Shown here: one piece after another, positions 24,250 through 32,016 of the stretch
Layout: each line of letters starts with the position of its first letter
How positions within the stretch are numbered: the first letter of the stretch is position 1
NCBI GenBank assembly: GCA_015521465.1
Contig: WAOD01000071.1
Coordinates: 1-32,404, forward strand
Direction: 5' to 3'
DNA from: DHVE2 group archaeon
GTDB taxonomy: Archaea > Thermoplasmatota > Thermoplasmata > Thermoplasmatales > Aciduliprofundaceae
Length of the DNA stretch: 32,404 nt
The notes under the pieces: generated by a model
Seen by the model: only the letters and a program-made list of their open reading frames with translations
Database searches by the model: none
What the model was told of the DNA's origin: nothing
Program-made: the position numbers and the translations under genes

Positions 24250-24756
24250 ATGAAGGCAGTGTACATAGACAAAAAGAGCTATCAAATAGGAGGAATTCTT
24301 CTTCTTATTTTGGGTATTATAGGCATGATTATCCCGGAATTTGCCACGGGCATGATACTGGTGATGTTGGCAGCGCTTCTGATATTGGGCGGAATAATGT
24401 TCTTCATAGCAGGGTTCAAAGGTGGCTGGTTAAACTATTTGCTTGGGATATTGCTTTTGATAGTGGGTATACTGATGCTGGTATATCCCTCAGCGACTCT
24501 ATCAACAATGACATTCATTCTGGGCGCATGGTTTATACTTATGGGAATCATTGAATCCGTGTTTGCGTTTGCAGTCAAGTCAGAGTACAGTGGCTGGTGG
24601 TCTCCCTTGGTTACTGGCATACTCTCTTTCATACTCGGTATCCTGGTATTCGCTGGATGGCCGGGCAATTCTACTTGGATAATTGGCCTGTTCGTGGCAA
24701 TAGAACTGTTCTTTGATGGAATAATGCTCCTCGTGCTAAGTGCTTACGGGGAGTAA
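24250..24756 (+). CDS. HdeD-like (DUF308) membrane protein
   Basis: 168 residues with six hydrophobic helices arranged as three similar pairs, e.g. [40 protein letters not shown] and [17 protein letters not shown]. The recurring LGI-x-G-x-hydrophobic-P pattern is typical of HdeD/DUF308 proteins, linked to acid resistance in enterobacteria but of unknown biochemical role. It sits five bases after superoxide reductase and before the last peroxiredoxin, so it belongs to the oxygen-defence operon. ATG 24250 has GGAG upstream; GTG at 24241 would overlap the sor stop. Confidence 0.8.
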   Translation: MKAVYIDKKSYQIGGILLLILGIIGMIIPEFATGMILVMLAALLILGGIMFFIAGFKGGWLNYLLGILLLIVGILMLVYPSATLSTMTFILGAWFILMGIIESVFAFAVKSEYSGWWSPLVTGILSFILGILVFAGWPGNSTWIIGLFVAIELFFDGIMLLVLSAYGE

Positions 24757-24797
24757 GAAAAAATAAAATAGAATTTGAAAAAAAGGAGGTGAAAAAA

Positions 24798-25439
24798 ATG
24801 GTAGTAATAGGAGAGAAGTTTCCGGAAGTGGAAGTAAATACGACGCACGGACGAATGAAATTGCCCGACCAATTTGCGGGCAAGTGGTTTGTTTTATTCT
24901 CGCATCCGGCGGATTTCACGCCAGTGTGCACGACAGAGTTCTATGCAATGCAGAAAAGACTGGAAAAGTTCAAAGAGCTGGGTGTTGAAGTGATCGGACT
25001 GAGCGTGGACCAGGTCTTCTCGCATCTGAAATGGATGGAATGGATTAAGGACAATCTCAACGAGGAGATACAGTTCCCCGTTATAGCGGACGACCGCGGA
25101 GACCTTGCAGAGATGCTTGGCATGATTCCCACTGGTTCCACGCAGACTGCCAGGGCAGTGTTCATTGTCGATCCCAAGGGCACCATTAGAGCAATCGTGT
25201 ATTATCCCGCAGAGCTTGGCCGCGATTGGGATGAGATTCTGCGGGCAGTGAAGGGTCTGCAGGTAAGCGATGCAAATGGCGTGGCTATGCCGCATAAGTG
25301 GCCTGATAACGAATTAATTAAAGATCGTGTCATCGTGCCCCCAGCTGGAAGCGTGGATGCAATAAAGGACAGAGAAGAGAGAAAGAAGAAGGGTGAGATT
25401 GAGTGCTACGACTGGTGGCTCTGCCACAGGTCTCTCTAA
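24798..25439 (+). CDS. peroxiredoxin, archaeal Prx6/AhpC-TSA type
   Basis: 213 residues. Peroxidatic C44 lies in [14 protein letters not shown]203 and C209 in CYDWWLC have the same six-residue spacing as the C-terminal cysteine pair of Aeropyrum thiol peroxidase, so a two- or three-cysteine cycle is likely. The long C-terminal domain ([21 protein letters not shown]) places it in the decameric Prx6-like group. It removes H2O2 and alkyl peroxides. The start is set by AAGGAGGTGA upstream. It ends the oxygen-defence operon. Confidence 0.96.
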   Translation: MVVIGEKFPEVEVNTTHGRMKLPDQFAGKWFVLFSHPADFTPVCTTEFYAMQKRLEKFKELGVEVIGLSVDQVFSHLKWMEWIKDNLNEEIQFPVIADDRGDLAEMLGMIPTGSTQTARAVFIVDPKGTIRAIVYYPAELGRDWDEILRAVKGLQVSDANGVAMPHKWPDNELIKDRVIVPPAGSVDAIKDREERKKKGEIECYDWWLCHRSL

Positions 25440-25442
25440 ATC

Positions 25443-25451
25443 TTTTTTTTT
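25443..25451 (+). terminator. T-run terminator of the oxygen-defence operon
   Basis: Nine T beginning three bases after the peroxiredoxin stop, in the 35-base gap before the convergent PhoU-like gene. It probably ends the operon transcript. Confidence 0.55.
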
Positions 25452-25474
25452 GATTTCTGTATTTATTTGAAGAA

Positions 25475-26461
25475 TCATATTAGGTGATTGATAACGTATT
25501 CTGAAAGGTCAGCGCAGTAATCTCCCGTTCTCCGTATGCTATCCGCTATGTATCCTACATGCAAGGATATCTCGCTGTTTTCGCTTAGCACCTCTCTGCT
25601 AATTTCTTTGCATTTTTCTTCAAGATTTGCCACCATTTCAATGATATCGTTTGCGCTTTTTATGTCCTCTTCAAACAGTGCCTGTATGCTTTTGTTGAAG
25701 ATGCTCATTGACATCTCGCTTGCATATATTATTGGTGATTGTATATCTTTTTTCAGTTCTTTTTTGGGGATGTTTTTTGCAATTCTAACGGCGTGGTCTC
25801 CTATGCGCTCTATGACTTTGCTAATCATGGCGTAAGTTACAGCCATGTTAACGGATATCCCCATTTTCTTGGCAAGTAATGTATCCATAAGCACCATGTT
25901 TTGCTGTCTCATCACAAGCCAGTGCAGCCTATCAACATCCTCATCCCTTTTTATAATATCCTTTACTATACCGTATTCTCTATACATGAGGGCTCTCATT
26001 GCATCCATGTGCATTCCTTTAACTATGACGTGCATTCTTTTGATTGTGGTTGTGAATGGCATTTCCGTAGGATCTATAAGGTCCTTTACCACTATTACAT
26101 TGTCCCCTTCCTCTACAACTTCCTGTCCTATTGCCAACTTGGTAAATTTTCTCACGGCAGCCCTCACGAAAAATGGAATTTCTTTATTTGATGTGAGCCG
26201 TATGGTGGAGTACCCTGATATGTACGCACCCACCAGCAGTCTGAAGAGAAAATAAGAATCTTCTATTTTATCTATGTTTATTTCCTTTATTTTTCCTTCT
26301 TTTTTACCTGAAATATTGTTGGTTATTAACAGAGTTCCATCTGGCTGTGTTATCACTCCAAGCGAGTCGTTCTTTTTTATACCCATGTTTTTGACCCACT
26401 CTTTTGGAAGGGAAATCACGTATGACGAGCCTCCTGTCATCTGTACTTTTCTAATTTCCAT
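25475..26461 (-). CDS. phoU: phosphate uptake regulator: AbrB/SpoVT-like domain fused to PhoU
   Basis: 328 residues. The first ~50 (EIRKVQMTGGSSYVISLPKEWVKNMGIKKND) look like an AbrB/SpoVT swapped-hairpin DNA-binding domain. The rest has PhoU helical repeats with the family metal-binding-like motif IERIGDHAVRIAKN (about 210-225) and DSIRRTGDYCADLSEYV at the end. Such archaeal fusions are thought to link phosphate signalling to transcription. It diverges from pstS across 180 bases, fitting a regulator of that operon. ATG 26461 is set by GGAGGTG six bases upstream; the in-frame GTGs at 26476 and 26470 fall at that site. Confidence 0.9.
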   Translation of the reverse strand: MEIRKVQMTGGSSYVISLPKEWVKNMGIKKNDSLGVITQPDGTLLITNNISGKKEGKIKEINIDKIEDSYFLFRLLVGAYISGYSTIRLTSNKEIPFFVRAAVRKFTKLAIGQEVVEEGDNVIVVKDLIDPTEMPFTTTIKRMHVIVKGMHMDAMRALMYREYGIVKDIIKRDEDVDRLHWLVMRQQNMVLMDTLLAKKMGISVNMAVTYAMISKVIERIGDHAVRIAKNIPKKELKKDIQSPIIYASEMSMSIFNKSIQALFEEDIKSANDIIEMVANLEEKCKEISREVLSENSEISLHVGYIADSIRRTGDYCADLSEYVINHLI

Positions 26462-26546
26462 TATTAACACCTCCACAACAAACCAAATTTTTCCATTATC
26501 TGCTAAATCTCAATAACAATTTAATGTTTTCCATCTCAAAAAATCT

Positions 26547-26578
26547 TTCTATATGGTTCTATTGTTTTACTATGTACT
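26547..26578 (+). promoter_or_regulatory. three tandem 10-11 bp repeats upstream of pstS
   Basis: TTCTATATGG, TTCTATTGTTT and TACTATGTACT run head to tail; the shared CTAT cores begin at 26549, 26559 and 26570. The one-turn spacing resembles the design of bacterial Pho boxes, although the sequence differs. The array ends 21 bases before the pstS TATA box, suggesting an activator or repressor site. Confidence 0.4.
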
Positions 26579-26599
26579 TATATATTTTATGTCGGAAAG

Positions 26600-26607
26600 A
26601 TATATAT
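26600..26607 (+). promoter_or_regulatory. TATA box of the pst operon
   Basis: ATATATAT centred about 38 bases before the pstS ATG, giving a short leader that includes the GAGGTGA ribosome site (26630-26636). A second A/T-rich match at 26579-26586 is less well placed. Confidence 0.55.
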
Positions 26608-26641
26608 TTGTAATATCAATTGCGAGCTTGAGGTGAAACTC

Positions 26642-27745
26642 ATGAGAACATCACGAAATGTATTGAGAGTTGTAATTGCTCTGCTAATTGTGGTGTTTCT
26701 TGCAGTGGTATTCATGTGGCCTCATGGTGCGGGAACCACTACAATAAGAACCACAGGAGCAACTTTTCCTCAATATCAAGTACAGAAATGGATTACAGTA
26801 TATCAGAAAAATCATACTGGTGTAAAAATAGAGTACGAAGGTGGAGGTTCCGGGCACGGGCAGGAAACTTTTCTTCAGGGTTTGACTCAGATTGGAAGAA
26901 GCGATCCTCCTGTTACCAGATATATTTGGAATAAGTTTGTAAGTACAGGTGATCAGCCTTTACAGTTTCCTGAGATTGTGGGTGCTGTTGTTGTGTCTTA
27001 CAACCTTCTTGGTATATCACATCTTAATTTGAGTCAGGATGCACTTGCTGGAATATTTATGGGTTCTATTGAGTACTGGGATAACTATCGCATAGCGAGG
27101 GATAATCCAGGAATTCATCTGCCTCATCAGAAGATAATAGTGGTTCACAGAAGTGATGCAAGTGGCACCACGGACATATTCACAACATACTTGAGCCTAA
27201 TAAACAGAACATGGGCAAAAGAGGTTGGTAGCGGTAAATCGGTTAACTGGCCTACTGACAAGATGGGTAGGGGTCTGGCAGGTAACGGAAATCCAGGTGT
27301 GGTTGCTATTTTAAAGCAGACAGGTTACAGTATATGCTACACCGAGTTATCCTATGCGATTAACGAAAAATTACCCACAGTTGCCCTGGAAAACAGGGAC
27401 GGAAATTTTGTGGAACCGACGGAAAAAACAATACGCGCTGCAGTGTCCAAGGTGAGTTCTGAAATACCTCCTTCAAATGAGGGGTACAGGGAGAATATCA
27501 GCCAGCTGCTAAACGCACCTGGAAGCGAGTCATATCCAATAGTGGCATTCACCCATCTTTTAGTGTGGAAAAACATAAATGGAAAGCACTACACAAAAGA
27601 GGAGGCAATAGCTATAAAAGAATTTCTGAAGTGGATTCTCACTGATGGACAGAATCCGGAGAACCTCACACCGGGGTATGTGGGATTGCCACGTAACGTT
27701 GCTGAAATAGGTCTTCGTGCAGTATCTCAGATTGAGGTGCCGTGA
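26642..27745 (+). CDS. pstS: phosphate ABC transporter substrate-binding protein PstS
   Basis: 367 residues. An N-terminal hydrophobic helix (VVIALLIVVFLAVVFMW) anchors it outside the membrane; there is no lipobox cysteine. Phosphate-binding loops are recognisable: TGATFP near the N-terminus, EGGGSGHG, IGRSDPP, and HRSDASGTTDIF. It delivers phosphate to PstCA. ATG 26642 follows GAGGTGA by five bases. First gene of pstS-pstC-pstA-pstB-phoU, which is on the strand opposite the AbrB-PhoU regulator. Confidence 0.95.
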   Translation: MRTSRNVLRVVIALLIVVFLAVVFMWPHGAGTTTIRTTGATFPQYQVQKWITVYQKNHTGVKIEYEGGGSGHGQETFLQGLTQIGRSDPPVTRYIWNKFVSTGDQPLQFPEIVGAVVVSYNLLGISHLNLSQDALAGIFMGSIEYWDNYRIARDNPGIHLPHQKIIVVHRSDASGTTDIFTTYLSLINRTWAKEVGSGKSVNWPTDKMGRGLAGNGNPGVVAILKQTGYSICYTELSYAINEKLPTVALENRDGNFVEPTEKTIRAAVSKVSSEIPPSNEGYRENISQLLNAPGSESYPIVAFTHLLVWKNINGKHYTKEEAIAIKEFLKWILTDGQNPENLTPGYVGLPRNVAEIGLRAVSQIEVP

Positions 27746-27764
27746 TTTATTTAGAGGTGAATTT

Positions 27765-28703
27765 ATGAGCACCCTGAAAAAATTTGGAAGATTCGACAGG
27801 TTTGATTTCCTTACTTATCCGGCTGTGTTGTTTGTTTTTCTTTTATTTACCTGGATGCTTGCGGTTTACGTGACCAGTTCCATTCCTGCATTTCAGAGGG
27901 AAGGGTGGAACGTTTATTTTACCAATGTGTGGAACGCATCGGAATGCCCTGATAAGGAATATTACGGTATACTTGCGGCTATATGGGGTAGTCTTTACAC
28001 ATCTACCATAGCACTTCTGGTGGCACTTCCGCTTTCAATATCTTATTCTATTTTTGTTGTGGATTACGCGCCTAAGAGGTTAAAAGGTATCCTGGAAATA
28101 ACCTCAGATATCATGGCAGGGCTTCCCACCATTATTTATGGAATATGGGGTGCCTTTTTTCTTGTACCTTTCCTTAAAGAGTGGGTTATGATGCCCGTTT
28201 ATAATTACTTGTCTTTTATACCTATTTTTTCTCAGAAACCTGTTTCTGGTTTCAGCTTTTTTTCAGCAGGTGTTTTGCTCGGAATAATGATAACCCCATT
28301 TGTTTCCGCTGTGGTACGGGAGGCATATACTACAATACCGCACACGTACAGGGAAGCAGCTTATTCTCTTGGCTTAACGAGATACGAGGCCACGAAAATA
28401 TTAATTGGATATGTAAAACCAGCCATGATATCCGGAACAATTCTTGGGTTTGGCAGGGCCATTGGGGAGACAGTTGCGGTAAGTCTCGTTGTTGGAAATG
28501 CATTTAACCTGAGTGCGGACCCTTTCTCACCGGGATATACAATTTCCTCATTGATTGCAACACAGTACGGCAACTCTTTTATTTACACACATATGACATC
28601 CGTGCTGTACGCAGCAGGTCTTTTCCTTTTTTTGGTGGGACTTTTTATAACTCTCCTTGGAATGTACGTTCTCCGGAGGTGGAAAAAGAATGTATCAATT
28701 TGA
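27765..28703 (+). CDS. pstC: phosphate ABC transporter permease PstC
   Basis: 312 residues with six membrane helices and a large outside loop after the first. The inner-membrane transporter signature is EAAYSLGLTRYEATKILI followed by FGRAIGETVAVSLVVGN, the EAA loop that meets PstB and the segment typical of PstC. The start ATG 27765 has GAGGTGA upstream. It overlaps pstA by 14 bases. Confidence 0.95.
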   Translation: MSTLKKFGRFDRFDFLTYPAVLFVFLLFTWMLAVYVTSSIPAFQREGWNVYFTNVWNASECPDKEYYGILAAIWGSLYTSTIALLVALPLSISYSIFVVDYAPKRLKGILEITSDIMAGLPTIIYGIWGAFFLVPFLKEWVMMPVYNYLSFIPIFSQKPVSGFSFFSAGVLLGIMITPFVSAVVREAYTTIPHTYREAAYSLGLTRYEATKILIGYVKPAMISGTILGFGRAIGETVAVSLVVGNAFNLSADPFSPGYTISSLIATQYGNSFIYTHMTSVLYAAGLFLFLVGLFITLLGMYVLRRWKKNVSI

Positions 28704-29523
28704 TATGCGCAGGATTAAGGAGTATTCTTTTTTAGGGGTGATATCCCTCTTGTCTTTCTTTATGATATTTCCCCTGTTTCACATCATATTTACCGTATTT
28801 GTAGATGGAATAGGTACTCTTGTTAGTACCGGGCCCGTATTTATTACTGGCACGCTCGATGATGGGGGAATAGGTCCTGCTATACTGGGGACACTCATTC
28901 TTTCATTTTTTGCATCTCTGATAGGTATTCCCATTGCCTTTGCAGTTGGGGTTTATGCCTACGAGTACCCGTATAGTGTAATTGGCAAGGCTACCACAGC
29001 ACTTTTGGAAATAACACAGGAGTTTCCCACAATACTCGTGGGATTATTCGTTACCCAGATCCTTGTTTTGCCCATGGGTACTTATTCTGCAATCGCCGGT
29101 GCTTTTGCGCTGGCAATAATTTTAATGCCTTATGTGGCTGTGTATACAAAAGAAGCAATGAGTCAGATTCCGTTCTCTTTCAGGGAGGCGGCTTTTAGCT
29201 TGGGTGTTACGAAAGTGAAAACTGTTTTTTTGATAATAGCCCCAATTGCAAAGAGAGGAATATTGACCGGTTTGCTCATATCCGTTGCGAAGGTTGCTGG
29301 AGAAACAGCACCCTTACTTTTCACCGCGGGAGGCCTTTACCAAACTTATCCAGATAGTTTGACTCAGCCAGTTGGGGCGATTCCGCTCCTCATATACACC
29401 CTTGTTCAGAGTCCCAGTCCCGCCGATCACGCCATGGCATGGGGTGCATCTCTTGTTCTTTTGCTGATATTTCTGGCAGCATTTATTCCTCTCAGGTTGA
29501 GCATAAAGGAGGTGAGAATGTGA
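28690..29523 (+). CDS. pstA: phosphate ABC transporter permease PstA
   Basis: 277 residues and six membrane helices. The EAA-loop signature is [19 protein letters not shown] with [14 protein letters not shown], characteristic of PstA. ATG 28690 is chosen because GGAGGTG lies eight bases upstream, inside the end of pstC; the longer frame from 28657 would delete that site. Its stop overlaps the pstB start codon. Confidence 0.95.
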   Translation: MYQFDMRRIKEYSFLGVISLLSFFMIFPLFHIIFTVFVDGIGTLVSTGPVFITGTLDDGGIGPAILGTLILSFFASLIGIPIAFAVGVYAYEYPYSVIGKATTALLEITQEFPTILVGLFVTQILVLPMGTYSAIAGAFALAIILMPYVAVYTKEAMSQIPFSFREAAFSLGVTKVKTVFLIIAPIAKRGILTGLLISVAKVAGETAPLLFTAGGLYQTYPDSLTQPVGAIPLLIYTLVQSPSPADHAMAWGASLVLLLIFLAAFIPLRLSIKEVRM

Positions 29524-30290
29524 GTGAGAGTGAATACGCCATTGAAGTTGAGAATTTGAATATATACTATGGAAATAACCATGTTATAAAGAGTATAAAT
29601 CTAAAGATACCTCAGAAAACGGTATTTGCGATTATGGGTCCGTCAGGTTGTGGCAAATCCACCATGTTGCGTAGCTTTAACAGACTTTTGGATTTGAACA
29701 AGAATGTACGAGTGAACGGCTCGGTGCACCTGTTTGGAAGGGATATATACACAGGGGATATGGATTCAGTAGAAGTACGCAGGGAAGTAGGAATGGTGTT
29801 TCAGTATCCTAACCCGTTTCCGCACCTTAGTATTTACAATAACATAGCTCTGGGTTTGAAGATGAATAAACTTGTAAAGAGTGATAAGGAGTTGGATGAG
29901 AGAATAGAATGGGCATTAAAGAAGGCGGGGCTCTGGGAGGAGGTAAAGCACAGATTAAACGATTATCCCTCCGGGCTAAGCGGGGGGCAGAGGCAGAGAT
30001 TAGTTATTGCAAGAGTAATAGCAATGAAGCCAAAGGTTATAATGATGGATGAACCCACAGCTAATATTGACCCTGTAGGTAGCAAGAAAATTGAAGATTT
30101 GATTTTTGAGCTTAAGAAGGATTATACAATTGTACTTGTAACGCACAATCCCGCCCAGGCTGCACGGGTGAGCGATTATGTTGCGTTTATTTATTTGGGG
30201 GAGCTCGTGGAAGCAGGAGAGACCGGAAAAATTTTCACAGCTCCCGAGTCCAAGCTAACTGAGAAATACCTCACTGGAAAACTGGTTTAG
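29520..30290 (+). CDS. pstB: phosphate ABC transporter ATPase PstB
   Basis: 256 residues with a GTG start that overlaps the pstA stop (ATGTGAG), preceded by AGGAGGTG. The upstream reading frame from 29439 is not used because it would begin far inside pstA. Walker A is GPSGCGKST, the signature LSGGQRQRL, and Walker [14 protein letters not shown], followed by the H-loop VTHNPAQA. It powers phosphate import through PstCA. Confidence 0.96.
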   Translation: MSESEYAIEVENLNIYYGNNHVIKSINLKIPQKTVFAIMGPSGCGKSTMLRSFNRLLDLNKNVRVNGSVHLFGRDIYTGDMDSVEVRREVGMVFQYPNPFPHLSIYNNIALGLKMNKLVKSDKELDERIEWALKKAGLWEEVKHRLNDYPSGLSGGQRQRLVIARVIAMKPKVIMMDEPTANIDPVGSKKIEDLIFELKKDYTIVLVTHNPAQAARVSDYVAFIYLGELVEAGETGKIFTAPESKLTEKYLTGKLV

Positions 30291-30299
30291 GTGGTTTAA

Positions 30300-30950
30300 A
30301 TGAAGGAGAGATTTGATAAGGATTTGAATAAGCTGAAATCTGAAGTGGAAAGCATGGCAGAGCTTGCGCTCTCCATGCTGGTGGATTCCGTGGAATCTCT
30401 GAAAACTTTAGATGTGAAAATGGCGGGGGATGTAATATCCCGGAAGGACAGTCTTGCAGATATGGATGAATCCATAGAGGAGGAGGCTCTTAGAATGGTT
30501 GCGATTTACCAGCCAATGGCAAAGGACCTTAGAACAATTGCGGCGGTTTTGAAGATGATTACCTATCTGTACAGGATTGGGAGATACGGGAAGGACATAG
30601 CTGGCATGGTTAAATCCCTTGAAGGGAAAAGGCACATTGCAAAGCTGGTGGAAATACCATACATGGCAAACAGAGTGGCAGACATGGTTAGAGATGCAAT
30701 AACAGCATTCAAAACTGAGGATATTTCACTCCTTAATGATTTTGAAGAGCGAGACGATAAGCTGGATAGCCTTAGATACTCAATATTTAGAGAGTGTCTC
30801 ACGTATATGATGGAAGATCCTCGCAATATAACCCAGTGTTCCTACTACATAATGATTGCAAAATATCTGGAGCGATGTGGCGATAACGCTTGTAAAATGG
30901 CGGAAAAAATACATTTCATGGTTACGGGTGAGCGCATAGAAATAAAATAA
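30300..30950 (+). CDS. phoU: PhoU protein, stand-alone
   Basis: 216 residues forming the usual two three-helix repeats, with partially conserved motifs: YRIGRYGKDIAGM in the first repeat and LERCGDNACKMAEKI in the second. The Cys in the latter replaces a position more often Ile or Val. It has no DNA-binding domain, unlike the divergent AbrB-PhoU, and probably signals from or restrains the Pst transporter. It is nine bases after pstB and ends the operon. Confidence 0.93.
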   Translation: MKERFDKDLNKLKSEVESMAELALSMLVDSVESLKTLDVKMAGDVISRKDSLADMDESIEEEALRMVAIYQPMAKDLRTIAAVLKMITYLYRIGRYGKDIAGMVKSLEGKRHIAKLVEIPYMANRVADMVRDAITAFKTEDISLLNDFEERDDKLDSLRYSIFRECLTYMMEDPRNITQCSYYIMIAKYLERCGDNACKMAEKIHFMVTGERIEIK

Positions 30951-30991
30951 ACGTGTAACTGTTTATAATTATGTGGTTATAATGTTGTTAT

Positions 30992-31029
30992 CTTTTTGCT
31001 GTTTTTCCTTTTTCACTTTTTTTGTTTTT
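30992..31029 (+). terminator. T-rich terminator region after phoU
   Basis: Five T-runs of 5-7 bases within 38 bases, starting about 40 bases after the phoU stop. It is the likely end of the pst transcript. No convincing gene lies between 30951 and 31094; a 68-codon open frame there (30973-31179) has low-complexity Phe-rich content and overlaps the recombinase remnant. Confidence 0.45.
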
Positions 31030-31094
31030 AAAACTTCTGAGATTAGCAGGGAGAGAATTGCGAGGCAAAAAACAACTGCAGAGCCTGTAAATAA

Positions 31095-31334
31095 ATATAT
31101 GTACGCCTCGTTTTTAGATATTTTCATGCTCATGCTGCGAGGCACTGGCGCGCAATTAAATGGATTAATGAAGGCATAGACCTAGACGCAGTAAGGATTT
31201 TATTAGGACATAAAAGCATCAAATCAACCCAAATATACGTTAGAAAAAGGCCAATAGAAAAAATATACGAGCAAGTAGAAAAAAAAGATAACGCATTCGG
31301 ACCCTATAATTATAATCAGAAGGTGATAAAGTGA
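31095..31334 (+). pseudogene. C-terminal fragment of a tyrosine recombinase / integrase
   Basis: An open frame of 79 codons with no start codon. It reads HAARHWRAIKWINEGIDLDA then VRILLGHKSIKSTQIYVR, which carries the second active-site Arg in HxxRH (codon 31140-31142), the LLGH motif and the nucleophile Tyr in QIYV (31236-31238). The first active-site Arg, the beta-hairpin Lys and the N-terminal domain are missing; a stop codon (31092-31094) closes the frame upstream and neighbouring frames do not continue the match. A relic of an integrated element, not a working integrase. No tRNA gene is next to it. Confidence 0.75.
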
Positions 31335-31567
31335 AAAAACCAAAATTTGAAAAAAAAGAAGTACTCGGTTCCAAGTGGACCCATGAATTTACCCAGCGGG
31401 CCAGGAGGGAATTAAAGAAGGTTGTTCAAATCTTGGCCCAGTGGGGTGTACCTGAAGAAGTAAGAGAAGAACGAGCCAAAGAAATATATCACCTTTTGAG
31501 GGAAGAGGGTTACACCGGCGAGCCATCCCCAACTGTTGTTTTAGCAGCTTTGGAGGGAGAGCTATGA
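31331..31567 (+). CDS. small basic protein of unknown function, mobile-element context
   Basis: 78 residues from a GTG that overlaps the recombinase stop (GTGA); GGTGA lies a few bases upstream. The N-terminal third is Lys-rich (KKPKFEKKEVLGSKWTHEF); the rest is predicted helical (RRELKKVVQILAQWGVPEEV...AKEIYHLLREEGY). No family recognised. The overlap suggests the two were co-translated before the integrase decayed, as in plasmid or viral gene strings. Confidence 0.55.
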   Translation: MKKPKFEKKEVLGSKWTHEFTQRARRELKKVVQILAQWGVPEEVREERAKEIYHLLREEGYTGEPSPTVVLAALEGEL

Positions 31568-31585
31568 ATACGGAGGTGGAAGGCA

Positions 31586-31837
31586 ATGACATCTGAGGAC
31601 CTGCATGCACTTTTTGAGGCAGAGCCTGACATGGATTACTACAAGCGCAGGAGCGAGGTACACTTTGGCAAAAAAGCGATCTCACGGGAGATATACATCC
31701 GTGGAGATGAGTACGTTGAAGAAGAAGGGAGCTATCTGAGAATTGCGGTGGAAGAGGGATACGTGTACCTTGCTCGTGACATGGTCAAGCGACTCGCCCA
31801 GATGGTCCGCGGAGGTGACTCCATCTTTGACTACTGA
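31586..31837 (+). CDS. small acidic protein of unknown function
   Basis: 83 residues. ATG 31586 is preceded by GGAGGTGGAAGGCA, giving ribosome-site matches at slightly long spacing. The sequence (LFEAEPDMDYYKRRSEVHFG...REIYIRGDEYVEEEGSYLRI) appears to mix helix and strand; no family recognised. It lies 18 bases after the basic protein and may share its transcript. It is probably part of the same element. Confidence 0.55.
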   Translation: MTSEDLHALFEAEPDMDYYKRRSEVHFGKKAISREIYIRGDEYVEEEGSYLRIAVEEGYVYLARDMVKRLAQMVRGGDSIFDY

Positions 31838-32016
31838 GGTATTTAAACCCCCCCTTTTTAGATTTACAACCAGAGTTAGTATTATTCTTATCTTTCTTTC
31901 AAAAAATAGATTGATTAATTATCAATCAATTCTTTCAAAATATACATATACTATATCATACCCAGACACACATGTTTATTTTATTCAAAAACTTAAAATA
32001 AAATGGGGGTGGGCAA
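31838..32016. other. A/T-rich gap with inverted and direct repeats
   Basis: 179 bases without a gene. It holds a C7 and T5 run (31851-31859), two copies of TTCTTTCAAAA (31894-31904 and 31930-31940) and, between them, an inverted repeat GATTGAT/ATCAATC (31909-31915 and 31921-31927, five-base loop). This could be an operator for the following DNA-binding protein or part of a replication or partition site. Confidence 0.45.

Noticed and set aside
30973-31179. 68-codon open frame after phoU
   Set aside because: Phe-rich low-complexity start, no good ribosome site, and it overlaps the recombinase remnant that has real protein motifs in another frame.
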